Assembly (NCBI RefSeq): GCF_008638305.1
Contig: NZ_VTPZ01000007.1
Coordinates: 9,437 to 73,436 of the forward strand
Reading direction: 5' to 3'
Length of the DNA stretch: 64,000 nucleotides
Origin: Pseudomonas profundi
GTDB lineage: Bacteria > Pseudomonadota > Gammaproteobacteria > Pseudomonadales > Pseudomonadaceae
Positions within the stretch are counted from its first letter, which is position 1; each line of letters opens with the position of its first letter. Positions 1 to 7,872 of this stretch are shown here, piece by piece. The position numbers and the translations under genes were made by a program. Below the pieces are notes generated by a model. That model worked only from the letters and a program-made list of their open reading frames with translations. It searched no databases and was not told the origin of the DNA.

Positions 1-29
1 GCTCGGGCCGCGTTCGGTCGCGCCGACGA

Positions 30-125
30 GGTTTGCCTGGGGTTGGCGTGCGCCCGCGCGCCGACAGGGTTAGTGTAGACGCCGATCTGGCCTAGCGCGG
101 ACGCGCTACACCCCCAAGGCAAACC
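30..125. repeat. Inverted pair of REP-like palindromes (REPIN-like)
   Basis: Two copies of one element face each other. The left arm (30-68) begins GGTTTGCCTGGGG and the right arm, read on the minus strand from 125 to 89, begins GGTTTGCCTTGGGGG. Each arm then holds its own short palindrome rich in GCGC. The right arm touches the stop codon of the NAD-kinase-like gene. Related arms occur at 21299-21337, 21365-21395 and 35204-35233. A 5' GGGG followed by a palindrome, in inverted pairs, is typical of Pseudomonas REP/REPIN elements. No RAYT transposase is present in the window. Confidence 0.65.
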
Positions 126-1258
126 TACTCCGCCTCAGCCTTCCAGCTGACCGGATAGAGCATTTCCTCGCGATATCCGCTTAGCACCCGACGCAACCCC
201 GTCAGCCGCTGATCAAGGTCCGCATCGCCGGTGTCGACCAGAAACGGCCGGCCCTGCAGTGTTTTGAGCTTGGTTTTGGTAGCCACCACCAGCAGATTCT
301 CGGGACCTACAGCTTCCAGTACGCGCGGTGAAATCTGTTGGTTGCCACGCCCGAGAATATGCCCCTGCCCGCCGATAGCCGTCACCAGAATCCGCCATTC
401 ACCTTGATGGACCAACTCCCACAGCTGCGCCTCGGTGGCATCCGCCAAAATCAGCTCGCCGTTGCGCACCACATCGACACCCAGCAAGGTGCCTTGCAGT
501 CCCATGGCTTCAAGCAGACCCAGGTTGGTCGAGCCAGGCCCGAAGATCCAACCCTCCACTTCATCCTGCATCTCCTGTAACCAGGCGGCTACATCGTCCA
601 GTACCAATGTTTCCTGTTCACGACCGCCCTGTTTGACCTGCTGGACGAAACGCCCCTCCTCCGGGACCGACAGCTCGCCATAATGCCGCGTGCGCACCAA
701 CCCCTGACGGAAGGCGTCTTCGTCGATGTCACGTACCTCTGCTTCACCCAGTCGAACCAGCTCACCCTGCAGCAGCAGCGCAACCAGCTCACCGGCAGCG
801 CGAGGATTGACCGCATACACGCCCGAGTGGATCTTCACCCCCGCCGGGATGCCCAATACCAGCTGCCCCGGTCTGATGCTATTGCATACATCACGCGCTG
901 TGCCGTCACCACCGGCAAATAGCAGCAGATCAATATCACGCTCCTGGAGCAACCTGACCATGCGTTCGGTGTCGGCTGCGGTGGTTCCTGCACCGGAGAG
1001 TTCGCCGACCACCTCATAGTCGAAGCCCATGCTGGCCAGCAGATCTTCGCCCATCGCGCCCGGCGCGCAAAAAAACTGCATACGCTCCCGCCAGGCTTCG
1101 ATGCGCTCCAGCGCCTGGCGTACGCGCTCGTGCGCGCGGGGCTCGATTCCCATGGCCAACGCCTGATGCGCGACACCATCGGACCCCTTCAAAGCCGCCT
1201 GACCGCCCAATCCTGCATACGGATTGATAACCAGGCCCAGTTTAAAAGCCTCTTTCAT
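125..1258 (-). CDS. ATP-NAD kinase / AcoX family protein
   Basis: This 377-residue cytoplasmic protein belongs to the ATP-NAD kinase/AcoX family. The N-terminal GLVINPYAG is followed by a long insert and then AGGDGTARD near residue 115, the GGDGT signature that binds nucleotide in NAD and diacylglycerol kinases. It is longer than the housekeeping NAD kinase (about 295 residues), so it is more likely the Pseudomonas-type paralogue of unclear substrate than NadK itself. The ATG at 1258 has an AGGA ribosome binding site just upstream. It is divergent from the small gene at 1381. Its stop codon abuts a REP-like element, which could stabilise the mRNA end. The family is clear; the substrate is not. 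Confidence 0.8.
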   Translation of the reverse strand: MKEAFKLGLVINPYAGLGGQAALKGSDGVAHQALAMGIEPRAHERVRQALERIEAWRERMQFFCAPGAMGEDLLASMGFDYEVVGELSGAGTTAADTERMVRLLQERDIDLLLFAGGDGTARDVCNSIRPGQLVLGIPAGVKIHSGVYAVNPRAAGELVALLLQGELVRLGEAEVRDIDEDAFRQGLVRTRHYGELSVPEEGRFVQQVKQGGREQETLVLDDVAAWLQEMQDEVEGWIFGPGSTNLGLLEAMGLQGTLLGVDVVRNGELILADATEAQLWELVHQGEWRILVTAIGGQGHILGRGNQQISPRVLEAVGPENLLVVATKTKLKTLQGRPFLVDTGDADLDQRLTGLRRVLSGYREEMLYPVSWKAEAE

Positions 1259-1380
1259 TGGAATTTTCCTGGCCGTTTCGCTGTCACAAAGTTGCCACCT
1301 TTATGCCATACCCTGCCTTCGAGGGTCAGTTGCTAAGAAGTGTCGACCCATCATGCCGGATCGAGAGGAGCACCAACGAC

Positions 1381-1575
1381 ATGAGTTTACACATGCTGGA
1401 CACCAGGAACGCTTGCCCGGACGAGAACAACCTGAACACCGAGCCCGCCGGATACGTCATCGATGAACAGGGGCGCGAGATCGCCATAACCGAACAGATG
1501 ATCCAGCAGGCCTGCGCGGAACTGGATCAGCATTGGCGGCCTGTCAGCCCATCGATGAGCGAAAGCAGGGTCTGA
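1381..1575 (+). CDS. Small conserved hypothetical protein, PA1571-like
   Basis: This is a 64-residue protein starting at an ATG preceded by GAGAGGAG. An upstream extension of the frame to 1258 has no supporting ribosome site. It is acidic and predicted cytoplasmic. The central segment reads VIDEQGREIAITEQMIQQAC, the pattern I associate with the small Pseudomonas PA1571-type family, for which no function is known. It ends six bases before the stop of the convergent pdxB. It has no transmembrane segment and no cysteine cluster. The assignment rests on recollection of a short family, so it is tentative; that it is a real gene is likely from the ribosome site and compositional bias. Confidence 0.6.
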   Translation: MSLHMLDTRNACPDENNLNTEPAGYVIDEQGREIAITEQMIQQACAELDQHWRPVSPSMSESRV

Positions 1576-1580
1576 AAACG

Positions 1581-2726
1581 CTAGGGCTTGAATCCCGCCG
1601 CAGCCAGCCTGGTGGTCACCGCGCGCTCCATCGGGGCGTCGGTGTTGACGCGATAGAACGAATTTTCCCGTCGCAACGGATAGTGTTTACGCAACAGGTC
1701 AAAACCGCTGCGTATATCGCTGTCTGACTCCGCCTTGCCCAGCATGGCTCTGAACCGCGCATCATCGTCACGCACGTCATATACCAGGCGCAAGGCCCGG
1801 GCTAGCAGCCATTCCCTGGGCGTCGCCGCACTGACACTGAGCTCTCCACTGCCCTGGGATGGCGCGATATCCTCCAGGCGAATAGCAATCTTCTCACCGA
1901 AAAAGCGGCATAGCGCCTGGTAAATCTGCTCGGTGCCACGCAGCTTGCCGTCCAGGCTGTAGCCTGCAATGTGCGGCGTCGCCAGGGCGCAGAGAGAGGC
2001 GAGTTCAGGGTCGACGCGCGGCTCATGTTCCCAGACATCGAGCGCTACCTGAAGGTCATCTCGACGTTCAAGCAGCGACTTCAATGCCTGATTGTCGATG
2101 ACCGGACCGCGGCTGCTGTTGATCAACCAGGCGCCTGGACGCAATCTGGCCAGGCAGTCAGCATCGAACAAATAGCGGGTTGGATACCGACCCGAATCAG
2201 TAAGCGGTACATGGCAGCTGATCACATCAGCCCGCTCGATCAGGGTATCCAGATCGACATAACCGGACTCCTGCTCTGACTGCGGCGGATCACAGAGCCG
2301 GCACTCCACACCAAGCTGGCGCAGCGTCCGGGCCAGACGGCCACCCACCTGCCCGGCCCCGATTATCCCGACCACCTGCTGTTGCCAATCGATACCGGTA
2401 CGCTCGGAGAATGCCAGCAAGCAACTCAGCACGTATTCCACCACCCCCCGGGCATTACACCCCGGTGCGCTGGCGACGCAAATTCCGGCCTTTGCCAGCC
2501 CGTGCAAATCGAGGTGATCGGTACCGATGGTGCAGGTGCCGACGAAGCGTACCGAGCTTCCGGCCAGCATGGCTGCGGACACCTGCGTCACAGAGCGCAC
2601 CAGCAGGACGTCTGCATGCCGCACCGAAGACGCATCGATTTCACGTCCAGGCAGGCGCGTGACACGTCCGAAACCGGACATGAATTCATCAAGCAGAGGG
2701 ATATTTTCGTCAGCAACAATATGCAT
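1581..2726 (-). CDS. pdxB: Erythronate-4-phosphate dehydrogenase
   Basis: PdxB oxidises 4-phospho-D-erythronate in the DXP-dependent route to pyridoxal phosphate. The 381-residue protein begins MHIVADENIP, the usual PdxB start, so the ATG at 2726 is preferred over an in-frame start 30 bases upstream. It shows the D-2-hydroxyacid dehydrogenase fold: FVGTCTIGTDHLDL, the Rossmann motif GIIGAGQVGGRLA near residue 120, the catalytic Arg in INSSRGPVID, the Glu in VWEHEPRVD and the His in ATPHIAGYS. The C-terminal dimerisation domain (RKHYPLRRE) is intact. epmC lies upstream on the same strand about 80 bases away, so cotranscription is possible. Confidence 0.95.
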   Translation of the reverse strand: MHIVADENIPLLDEFMSGFGRVTRLPGREIDASSVRHADVLLVRSVTQVSAAMLAGSSVRFVGTCTIGTDHLDLHGLAKAGICVASAPGCNARGVVEYVLSCLLAFSERTGIDWQQQVVGIIGAGQVGGRLARTLRQLGVECRLCDPPQSEQESGYVDLDTLIERADVISCHVPLTDSGRYPTRYLFDADCLARLRPGAWLINSSRGPVIDNQALKSLLERRDDLQVALDVWEHEPRVDPELASLCALATPHIAGYSLDGKLRGTEQIYQALCRFFGEKIAIRLEDIAPSQGSGELSVSAATPREWLLARALRLVYDVRDDDARFRAMLGKAESDSDIRSGFDLLRKHYPLRRENSFYRVNTDAPMERAVTTRLAAAGFKP

Positions 2727-2807
2727 GGGGAGTTCCGGTTTGCGCGGGTTGCTCATTGTCGGTCGCCGCTCGCTCGCCTGTCCAGAGCCCTTGCCGCAGG
2801 GTCGCCG

Positions 2808-3344
2808 TTATATGCGATCGAGTCTAAAGGCATTCGCGGTGAGCTGGACACCCGGCCGGTAACAATCCAGCAGAGCCTGGATAAAGCGCTGCGGCCGTTC
2901 GGACACACCCTCTGCCAGACAGGCATGAACCTGAGCCACCACCTTTCGTTTGAAAGGCAAAGGGTCGGTCGGCTCGCCGCTGAGGTTATCCAGGCTGACA
3001 CGGAACGGATGGCCTGCGGCTTCGCAAAACAGCCACTCCAATGCCTGCGGTTTGACTTCAACCTGCTCGAATGCCTGCTGCTGCTGGACCGTTCGACCAT
3101 CCGGTGCGTACCAATATCCGAAGTCGGGCAGCAAACGCCGCTGTGGTCCCGCGACGCACCAGTGCGAGATCTCGTGCAGCGCACTGCGGAAGTAGTCGCG
3201 GGTGAACAGAATGCGGTGATGCGGGCTGGTTTCGTCTGCTGGCAGGTATTCCGGCTCTTCGGCACCAGGCACAAGCACAGTATTGAAATCATTGAGAAAA
3301 CAGCGCTCGAACAGCTGAACCAGTTCCTTACAATCGAAATTCAT
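2808..3344 (-). CDS. epmC: Elongation factor P hydroxylase
   Basis: EpmC (YfcM) hydroxylates the beta-lysylated lysine of elongation factor P, the last step of that modification in gammaproteobacteria. The 178-residue product carries the family hallmarks: FNDFNTVLV-like N-terminus, EYLPADE, the metal-binding HEISHWC, DFGYWYAPDGR, VEVKPQALEWLFC and ERPQRFIQAL. The start at 3344 (MNFDCKEL) matches the family length; the frame also opens with TTG at 3368, which is less likely. It is divergent from the MATE gene with only about 60 bases between the starts. epmA, epmB and efp are not in this window. Confidence 0.93.
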   Translation of the reverse strand: MNFDCKELVQLFERCFLNDFNTVLVPGAEEPEYLPADETSPHHRILFTRDYFRSALHEISHWCVAGPQRRLLPDFGYWYAPDGRTVQQQQAFEQVEVKPQALEWLFCEAAGHPFRVSLDNLSGEPTDPLPFKRKVVAQVHACLAEGVSERPQRFIQALLDCYRPGVQLTANAFRLDRI

Positions 3345-3407
3345 TAGCAGGTGGACAATATCGGGCAAATTGATAGGATGGGGCGCTTTTCCTCAGACCA
3401 TGCCTTC

Positions 3408-4817
3408 ATGACAATCGCTGAACATACCGGCCGGTGGCATCGCAGTGTAACAGAACTGCGCAGCCTGACCTGGCTGGCACTACCTATTATCGCGGCGCAA
3501 ATGTCGCACACCCTGCTCGGCTTCGTCGATACCGCGATGGCTGGTCGAGTCAGCGCGCTTGATCTGGCGGCGGTGGCGCTCGGCAACGCATTCTGGGTGC
3601 CCACTTTCCTGTTCCTCACCGGCGTGTTGATGATCGTCACCTCGAAGGTGGCTGCAAGCAGCGGTCCGGCCCAGATTGGCGAAACCGGTGCTCTCGTGCG
3701 CCAGGGCGCATGGCTGGGCGTCGCTGTGGGCGTGGCCTGTGCGGCCTTTCTGTGGTCGGTCGAGCCTGTCCTGCATGTAATGGATGTTCAGGACGACCTG
3801 ATCCCCTTGACCATGGGCTATCTCAAGGCCGTAGCGCTCGGCTTTCCCGCGGTAGCCATTTACCAGGGTTTGCGCGGGTTGAGCGACGGCCTGTCACGCA
3901 CCAAGCCGACTATGCTGATCGGTTTCGCCGCCCTGGTGCTCAACGTGCCGCTTAATTACATCCTGGTGTACGGCAAACTTGGCATGCCCGCTTTGGGCGC
4001 GATCGGCTGCGGTATCGCCACGGCAGTGGTTATGTGGTTCATGCTCGGTTGTATGCTGATCTACCTGAAACGCTCCCCGGTCTACCGCGCGAGCAAGCTA
4101 TTCGAACGCTTCGACTGGCCGCGCTGGCCAGCTCAACGACACCTGTTGGGCCTGGGCTTGCCGATCGGCATCGCCTTGTTCGCCGAGACCAGCATGTTCT
4201 GCGTAATCGCCTTGCTGATCGCAGGTCTGGGCGCTGAAGTGGTCGCGAGCCATCAGGTCGCACTCAACTTCTCTTCCATTACCTTCATGGTGCCCTTCAG
4301 TCTGGGTCTGGCAATTACCGTTCGGGTCGGGCATAACCTTGGATTGAATGGCGCTCGCGCCGGCTTGTTTGCGGCCAAGGCCGGGATCCTCGCGTCGCTG
4401 GTATATGCCGCCATTGCCGCAAGCCTGATGCTGGCCCTGGCAGACCAGATTCCATTGCTCTACACGCGCAACCCGGAGGTCATCGCCCTCGCCTCCACAC
4501 TGTTTTTCTACGCAGCGCTTTATCAGTTCTCCGACGCGGTCCAGGTCGCCTGCGCGGGTGCCCTACGCGGGTATCAGGACACTCGATTGCCCATGTTGCT
4601 GACCATGATTGCCTATTGGGCTATCGGTTTGCCGAGCGGCTACATTCTTGGCCTGACCGATATCTGGGGCCCTGCGCAGGGTCCCGCCGGATTCTGGCAG
4701 GGCCTGATTCTGGGATTGACCGCTGCGGCCGTGTTCCTGTCGATCCGCCTGGCAATCGTCGGGGCACGGCGTAAACGCTACCAGCCTCACGGCGTCGGCC
4801 TGGCCGGTCGCGAATAA
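3408..4817 (+). CDS. MATE family multidrug efflux transporter
   Basis: This inner-membrane protein of about 469 residues has twelve predicted helices and the MATE features LPIIAAQMSHTLLGFVDTAM in helix 1 and ALGNAFWVP in helix 2, plus a second half that repeats the pattern (GLPIGIALFAETSMF). MATE proteins such as NorM export cationic drugs in exchange for sodium or protons. I chose the ATG at 3408 (MTIAEHTG); alternatives are the ATG at 3378 and the GTG at 3351, which would overlap the epmC promoter region. No strong ribosome site separates these choices. Substrate cannot be read from sequence. Confidence 0.9.
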   Translation: MTIAEHTGRWHRSVTELRSLTWLALPIIAAQMSHTLLGFVDTAMAGRVSALDLAAVALGNAFWVPTFLFLTGVLMIVTSKVAASSGPAQIGETGALVRQGAWLGVAVGVACAAFLWSVEPVLHVMDVQDDLIPLTMGYLKAVALGFPAVAIYQGLRGLSDGLSRTKPTMLIGFAALVLNVPLNYILVYGKLGMPALGAIGCGIATAVVMWFMLGCMLIYLKRSPVYRASKLFERFDWPRWPAQRHLLGLGLPIGIALFAETSMFCVIALLIAGLGAEVVASHQVALNFSSITFMVPFSLGLAITVRVGHNLGLNGARAGLFAAKAGILASLVYAAIAASLMLALADQIPLLYTRNPEVIALASTLFFYAALYQFSDAVQVACAGALRGYQDTRLPMLLTMIAYWAIGLPSGYILGLTDIWGPAQGPAGFWQGLILGLTAAAVFLSIRLAIVGARRKRYQPHGVGLAGRE

Positions 4818-4888
4818 CCCTCCACGTCTGCATCGCCTGCACTGCCATACTGACTACATCTGTTACCGGGCATTTGTGGAGATCTTCG

Positions 4889-5965
4889 ATGCTGCGTGTT
4901 GTGGTCGTCCTGCTTGTTTGCGCGCTTGCGACTGGCTGTCAGCGCGCGCCTGAAGCAAGCAGACAGATGGACAACTATCTCGACCGGGTCGGCCGCGTTC
5001 TTGGTCAGGACTGGCAGGCCTGGGATCAAGATACATTGAGCCAGTACCGGCTGCCGGCGCGCCGAAGCCGTATGCAACCGGTGCCTCAGCTGCGCCTGGG
5101 CATGCTCGATCTGGTGGTTGAGTCGAACCAGTGCCCCGCCCTGCAGCAGACCGTCGCACAGCGTAACAGCAGCCTCGGCAAGGTGATGCCCGGCAGCCAT
5201 CTCCTGGCCTACGAGGGCGAGCTGTTGCGCAATCTTGACGCCTGCCTGGACATCATCAAAGACGACGCCGAACGCGGTGCGCTGCACCAACAGCTCAGCG
5301 AGATCGCCGACATCAAACGGGCCAGTCTGCCCACCGCATTCTGGAATGCGCTGAACGCGAGCCCTGAGTTCGAGCACTATATGCGCTTCAATAATGAACC
5401 GCTGCCTGTCAGTCAGGAGCCGCTAACTGATCATGCCGCGATAGATGCGTTGCTCGATCTGGCTGCCATAGGCCAGGCCCTGCCCGCTCGACTGCCGCCA
5501 GCGCAGTCAACGCTCGAACCCCTGTTCGAAGCGCTACAGCGTAGCGACCACAGCGGCCAATTGATTCATAGCCTGTCTCGCCTGAGCCATACCCTGGACC
5601 AGGCGACCGCCATGTTACGCGCCAGGCAACCTGCCTTCCTGTGTCCTATGGGTCAACCAACGCAACGTTCGCGCACGCTACTGACTGTCTTTACAGCGTT
5701 CTACGCCGGTGACATCCAGCCGCAGATGGCCCAGGCGCAGCGACTCGGCCAGGCCTGGCGGGAAGCCATTTTGCTGTTAAGCCAGACGGCGGAAATTCCC
5801 AGCGCGACCGCACAGTATCTGCAGCGTCTTGCTGGTGAGGACAATTCACTCTGGGAGCGTTATCAACGCAGTATCCAGGCGCATAGCGAAGCCTGGCAGG
5901 ATGTGCTGGGCGCCTGCCAGCAACGTCCGGGACAATCCGGCTGGGACGCCGGGCGACGAGAATAG
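4889..5965 (+). CDS. DUF3080-type lipoprotein
   Basis: A 358-residue predicted lipoprotein. The ATG at 4889 follows GGAG at a good distance. The start is a short hydrophobic signal (MLRVVVVLLVCALATGC) with lipobox LATGC, so Cys17 would be lipidated. The rest is helical and rich in Leu, Gln and Arg (AQAQRLGQAWREAI), with a pattern I assign to the Pseudomonas DUF3080 family, whose function is unknown. It follows the MATE gene by 71 bases on the same strand, so cotranscription is possible. The next gene, tusA, is convergent. Confidence 0.8.
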   Translation: MLRVVVVLLVCALATGCQRAPEASRQMDNYLDRVGRVLGQDWQAWDQDTLSQYRLPARRSRMQPVPQLRLGMLDLVVESNQCPALQQTVAQRNSSLGKVMPGSHLLAYEGELLRNLDACLDIIKDDAERGALHQQLSEIADIKRASLPTAFWNALNASPEFEHYMRFNNEPLPVSQEPLTDHAAIDALLDLAAIGQALPARLPPAQSTLEPLFEALQRSDHSGQLIHSLSRLSHTLDQATAMLRARQPAFLCPMGQPTQRSRTLLTVFTAFYAGDIQPQMAQAQRLGQAWREAILLLSQTAEIPSATAQYLQRLAGEDNSLWERYQRSIQAHSEAWQDVLGACQQRPGQSGWDAGRRE

Positions 5966-5976
5966 CGCCGTCTCTC

Positions 5977-6213
5977 TCAACTCTTGCGTATCAGGTACCG
6001 GTAGGTACCCTCCTGCACATCCTGCTCAACCAGCTGGTGACCGAGAAAATCACAGAAGCGCGGAATATCGCGCTGGGTAGAAGGGTCGGTGGCAAGCACT
6101 TCAAGCAGCTCGCCAGCGCTGATATCGCGCACTGCGTTGTGCAGCATCATCACCGGTTCAGGGCATAGTAGCCCGCGGGTGTCGAGGTGATTCATATCGG
6201 CTGGCTCGGTCAT
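5977..6213 (-). CDS. tusA: Sulfurtransferase TusA
   Basis: TusA accepts persulfide sulfur from IscS and passes it to the TusBCD relay for 2-thiouridine of tRNA wobble bases. The 78-residue product has the single catalytic Cys in [15 protein letters not shown], followed by [12 protein letters not shown] and the C-terminal YRYLIRK, all family hallmarks. The ATG at 6213 gives the normal length; an upstream start at 6285 would add 24 residues not present in TusA. It is convergent with the lipoprotein gene and divergent from the ABM-domain gene. Confidence 0.93.
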   Translation of the reverse strand: MTEPADMNHLDTRGLLCPEPVMMLHNAVRDISAGELLEVLATDPSTQRDIPRFCDFLGHQLVEQDVQEGTYRYLIRKS

Positions 6214-6401
6214 AACACTCTCAGCTTTCCTTCGTTGCACACAGGTTTGTTCAGACCAGAATTTGGGCGCTTCAATGCGAATCAAAAAATGCTTCGCGGA
6301 TTACAGCGGAAAAGATTATCGGAAAAAAGCCTGTCTCTTGCCAGCAGCGCCGGCAGAGACAACACTATGGGTGACGGGACTGAAATCACTAAGGAAACTC
6401 C

Positions 6402-6686
6402 ATGATTAAAGTGTTGATTGAGCGTGTAATTGCCGAAGGCCTGGAAGACCATTACGAAGCCGCGGCACGCAGAATCATCCAGCAAGCCATTCAATCGCCA
6501 GGGTTCATTTCCGGTGAATCATTCCGGGACCTGGAACGACCCAACCATCGCATCGTGATGGTCACCTGGCAGAATCGTCATTCCTGGGAGCGCTGGGAAA
6601 ACTCCGATGGGCGCAGAAACAGCCTCAACGAGTTCAGACCCATGCTGCTGGAAGACGAACGAATCACCCTGCTCGAGCCGCTTTAA
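6402..6686 (+). CDS. Antibiotic biosynthesis monooxygenase (ABM) domain protein
   Basis: A 94-residue soluble protein with a ferredoxin-like ABM fold: it opens MIKVLIERVI, has GFISGESFRDL in the middle and HRIVMVTWQNRHSWERW as the second half of the domain. Family members are small dimeric oxygenases, heme-degrading proteins or quorum-type regulators, and the sequence does not say which. The ATG at 6402 follows AAGGAA. It is convergent with rlmM, with a hairpin at 6716-6735 between them. Confidence 0.8.
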   Translation: MIKVLIERVIAEGLEDHYEAAARRIIQQAIQSPGFISGESFRDLERPNHRIVMVTWQNRHSWERWENSDGRRNSLNEFRPMLLEDERITLLEPL

Positions 6687-6715
6687 TCGTCAGCACGCTA
6701 ATCGTCAGGCCACTT

Positions 6716-6735
6716 GCCGGCTCGCAGCAGCCGGC
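6716..6735. terminator. Hairpin between convergent genes
   Basis: GCCGGCT (6716-6722) and AGCCGGC (6729-6735) form a perfect 7-bp stem with loop CGCAGC between the ABM gene and the convergent rlmM. There is no long T run on either side, so it may be a weak bidirectional terminator or only an mRNA-end hairpin. Confidence 0.4.
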
Positions 6736-6751
6736 GAATGAGCCGTTCGAC

Positions 6752-7840
6752 TCACTGTTGAACTGACTGCACCCTGTAGCTGCCCGCATGCAACACCCGC
6801 ACATGGCAGGTCACTTCTTCACGGTCGGAGTACAGCTGCTTGCAGGAGATCGTCGCGCGTATGCCCGCCTCGTCCAGCGCGGACTGAACATGATCCATGC
6901 ACTGCAGCACCTCGTAGTAACGGCGCTTCATCGGTAGCTTGAAGTTCATGATTGCTTCGCGGCACCAGCCCCGCGATACCCAGCGCGCCAGCAACGAGCT
7001 GCTGCGCGCTGGTTTGTCGACGATATCGCATACCATCCATTGCACCGGCACCTTCGGCTTGTACATATAGCCGTCGGCCTCGACGTGTTCGACCTGACCG
7101 CTATCCATCAGTTTGCGATCCATGGGTCCATTATCCACCGCCACCACCTTCATGTGCCGGTTGACCATCTGCCAGGTCCAGCCGCCGGGTGCAGCGCCCA
7201 GATCAACTGCGAGCATGCCGGGCGCCAGACGACTGTCCCATTCTTCCCGGGGGATGAAATGGTGCCAGGCCTCTTCAAGCTTGAGCGTCGACCGGCTGGG
7301 TGCCTCGCGCGGCACCTTCAGGCGTGGAATACCCATTGGCCAGGGCGCGGCGTTATCCGCCCAGGACCAGCCGACAAAAATCCGCTCGCCGCTCTCGAAA
7401 CATACATGCAGTCGTGGCGCATCGGTTTTCGTCGGGCGGATAAAGCGGGTCTTCAGCAAAGCTGTTTCCAGCGGCTTGCCAAGCTTCTTGGTCAGCGCGG
7501 CCATTGCCTTGCCGTCGTTGGTATCGGCCGTTTCCAGCCACAGGCTGGAAGCCAGCGGCCCCTTGGAACAGGCGGTGATGATGGGAGCGATGCGGTCCTC
7601 AACCGACACATCGAGCCAATCGCCAAGTGCCCACTGTCGAACGAAAATCAGATGACGAAAGCTCAGCTTGCGCATCAAGGTGGCGGCATCGCCTTCACCC
7701 GGACACACAAAGCGCACCAGCGCCGTGCCTTCCTTCGTGACGGCATAGCCTGCAATACCCTTTGCGGCTGACAACTCCTGCATCTCGGCAGCGGCTTCGC
7801 CCTCGAATCCCGGCCGACAGTGCAACAACAATTCCTGCAT
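6752..7840 (-). CDS. rlmM: 23S rRNA (cytidine-2'-O)-methyltransferase RlmM
   Basis: RlmM methylates the 2'-hydroxyl of C2498 in 23S rRNA using S-adenosylmethionine. The 362-residue protein has an N-terminal THUMP-like part and a C-terminal Rossmann methyltransferase with the SAM motif AVDLGAAPGGWTWQM near residue 215, followed by VVAVDNGPMD and VQWMVCDIVDKP. The late lysine in MNFKLPMK fits the catalytic K-D-K-E set. Length matches the family. It lies 32 bases downstream of metE on the same strand. Confidence 0.93.
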   Translation of the reverse strand: MQELLLHCRPGFEGEAAAEMQELSAAKGIAGYAVTKEGTALVRFVCPGEGDAATLMRKLSFRHLIFVRQWALGDWLDVSVEDRIAPIITACSKGPLASSLWLETADTNDGKAMAALTKKLGKPLETALLKTRFIRPTKTDAPRLHVCFESGERIFVGWSWADNAAPWPMGIPRLKVPREAPSRSTLKLEEAWHHFIPREEWDSRLAPGMLAVDLGAAPGGWTWQMVNRHMKVVAVDNGPMDRKLMDSGQVEHVEADGYMYKPKVPVQWMVCDIVDKPARSSSLLARWVSRGWCREAIMNFKLPMKRRYYEVLQCMDHVQSALDEAGIRATISCKQLYSDREEVTCHVRVLHAGSYRVQSVQQ

Positions 7841-7872
7841 GGAAAACCCCAGATAAGTAATCGGTCGCTACT

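Noticed and set aside
2382-3347. A long open frame (321 codons) on the plus strand opposite pdxB and epmC
   Set aside because: It is antisense to two well-recognised genes, has no ribosome site and its translation is low in recognisable motifs; a GC-rich shadow frame.
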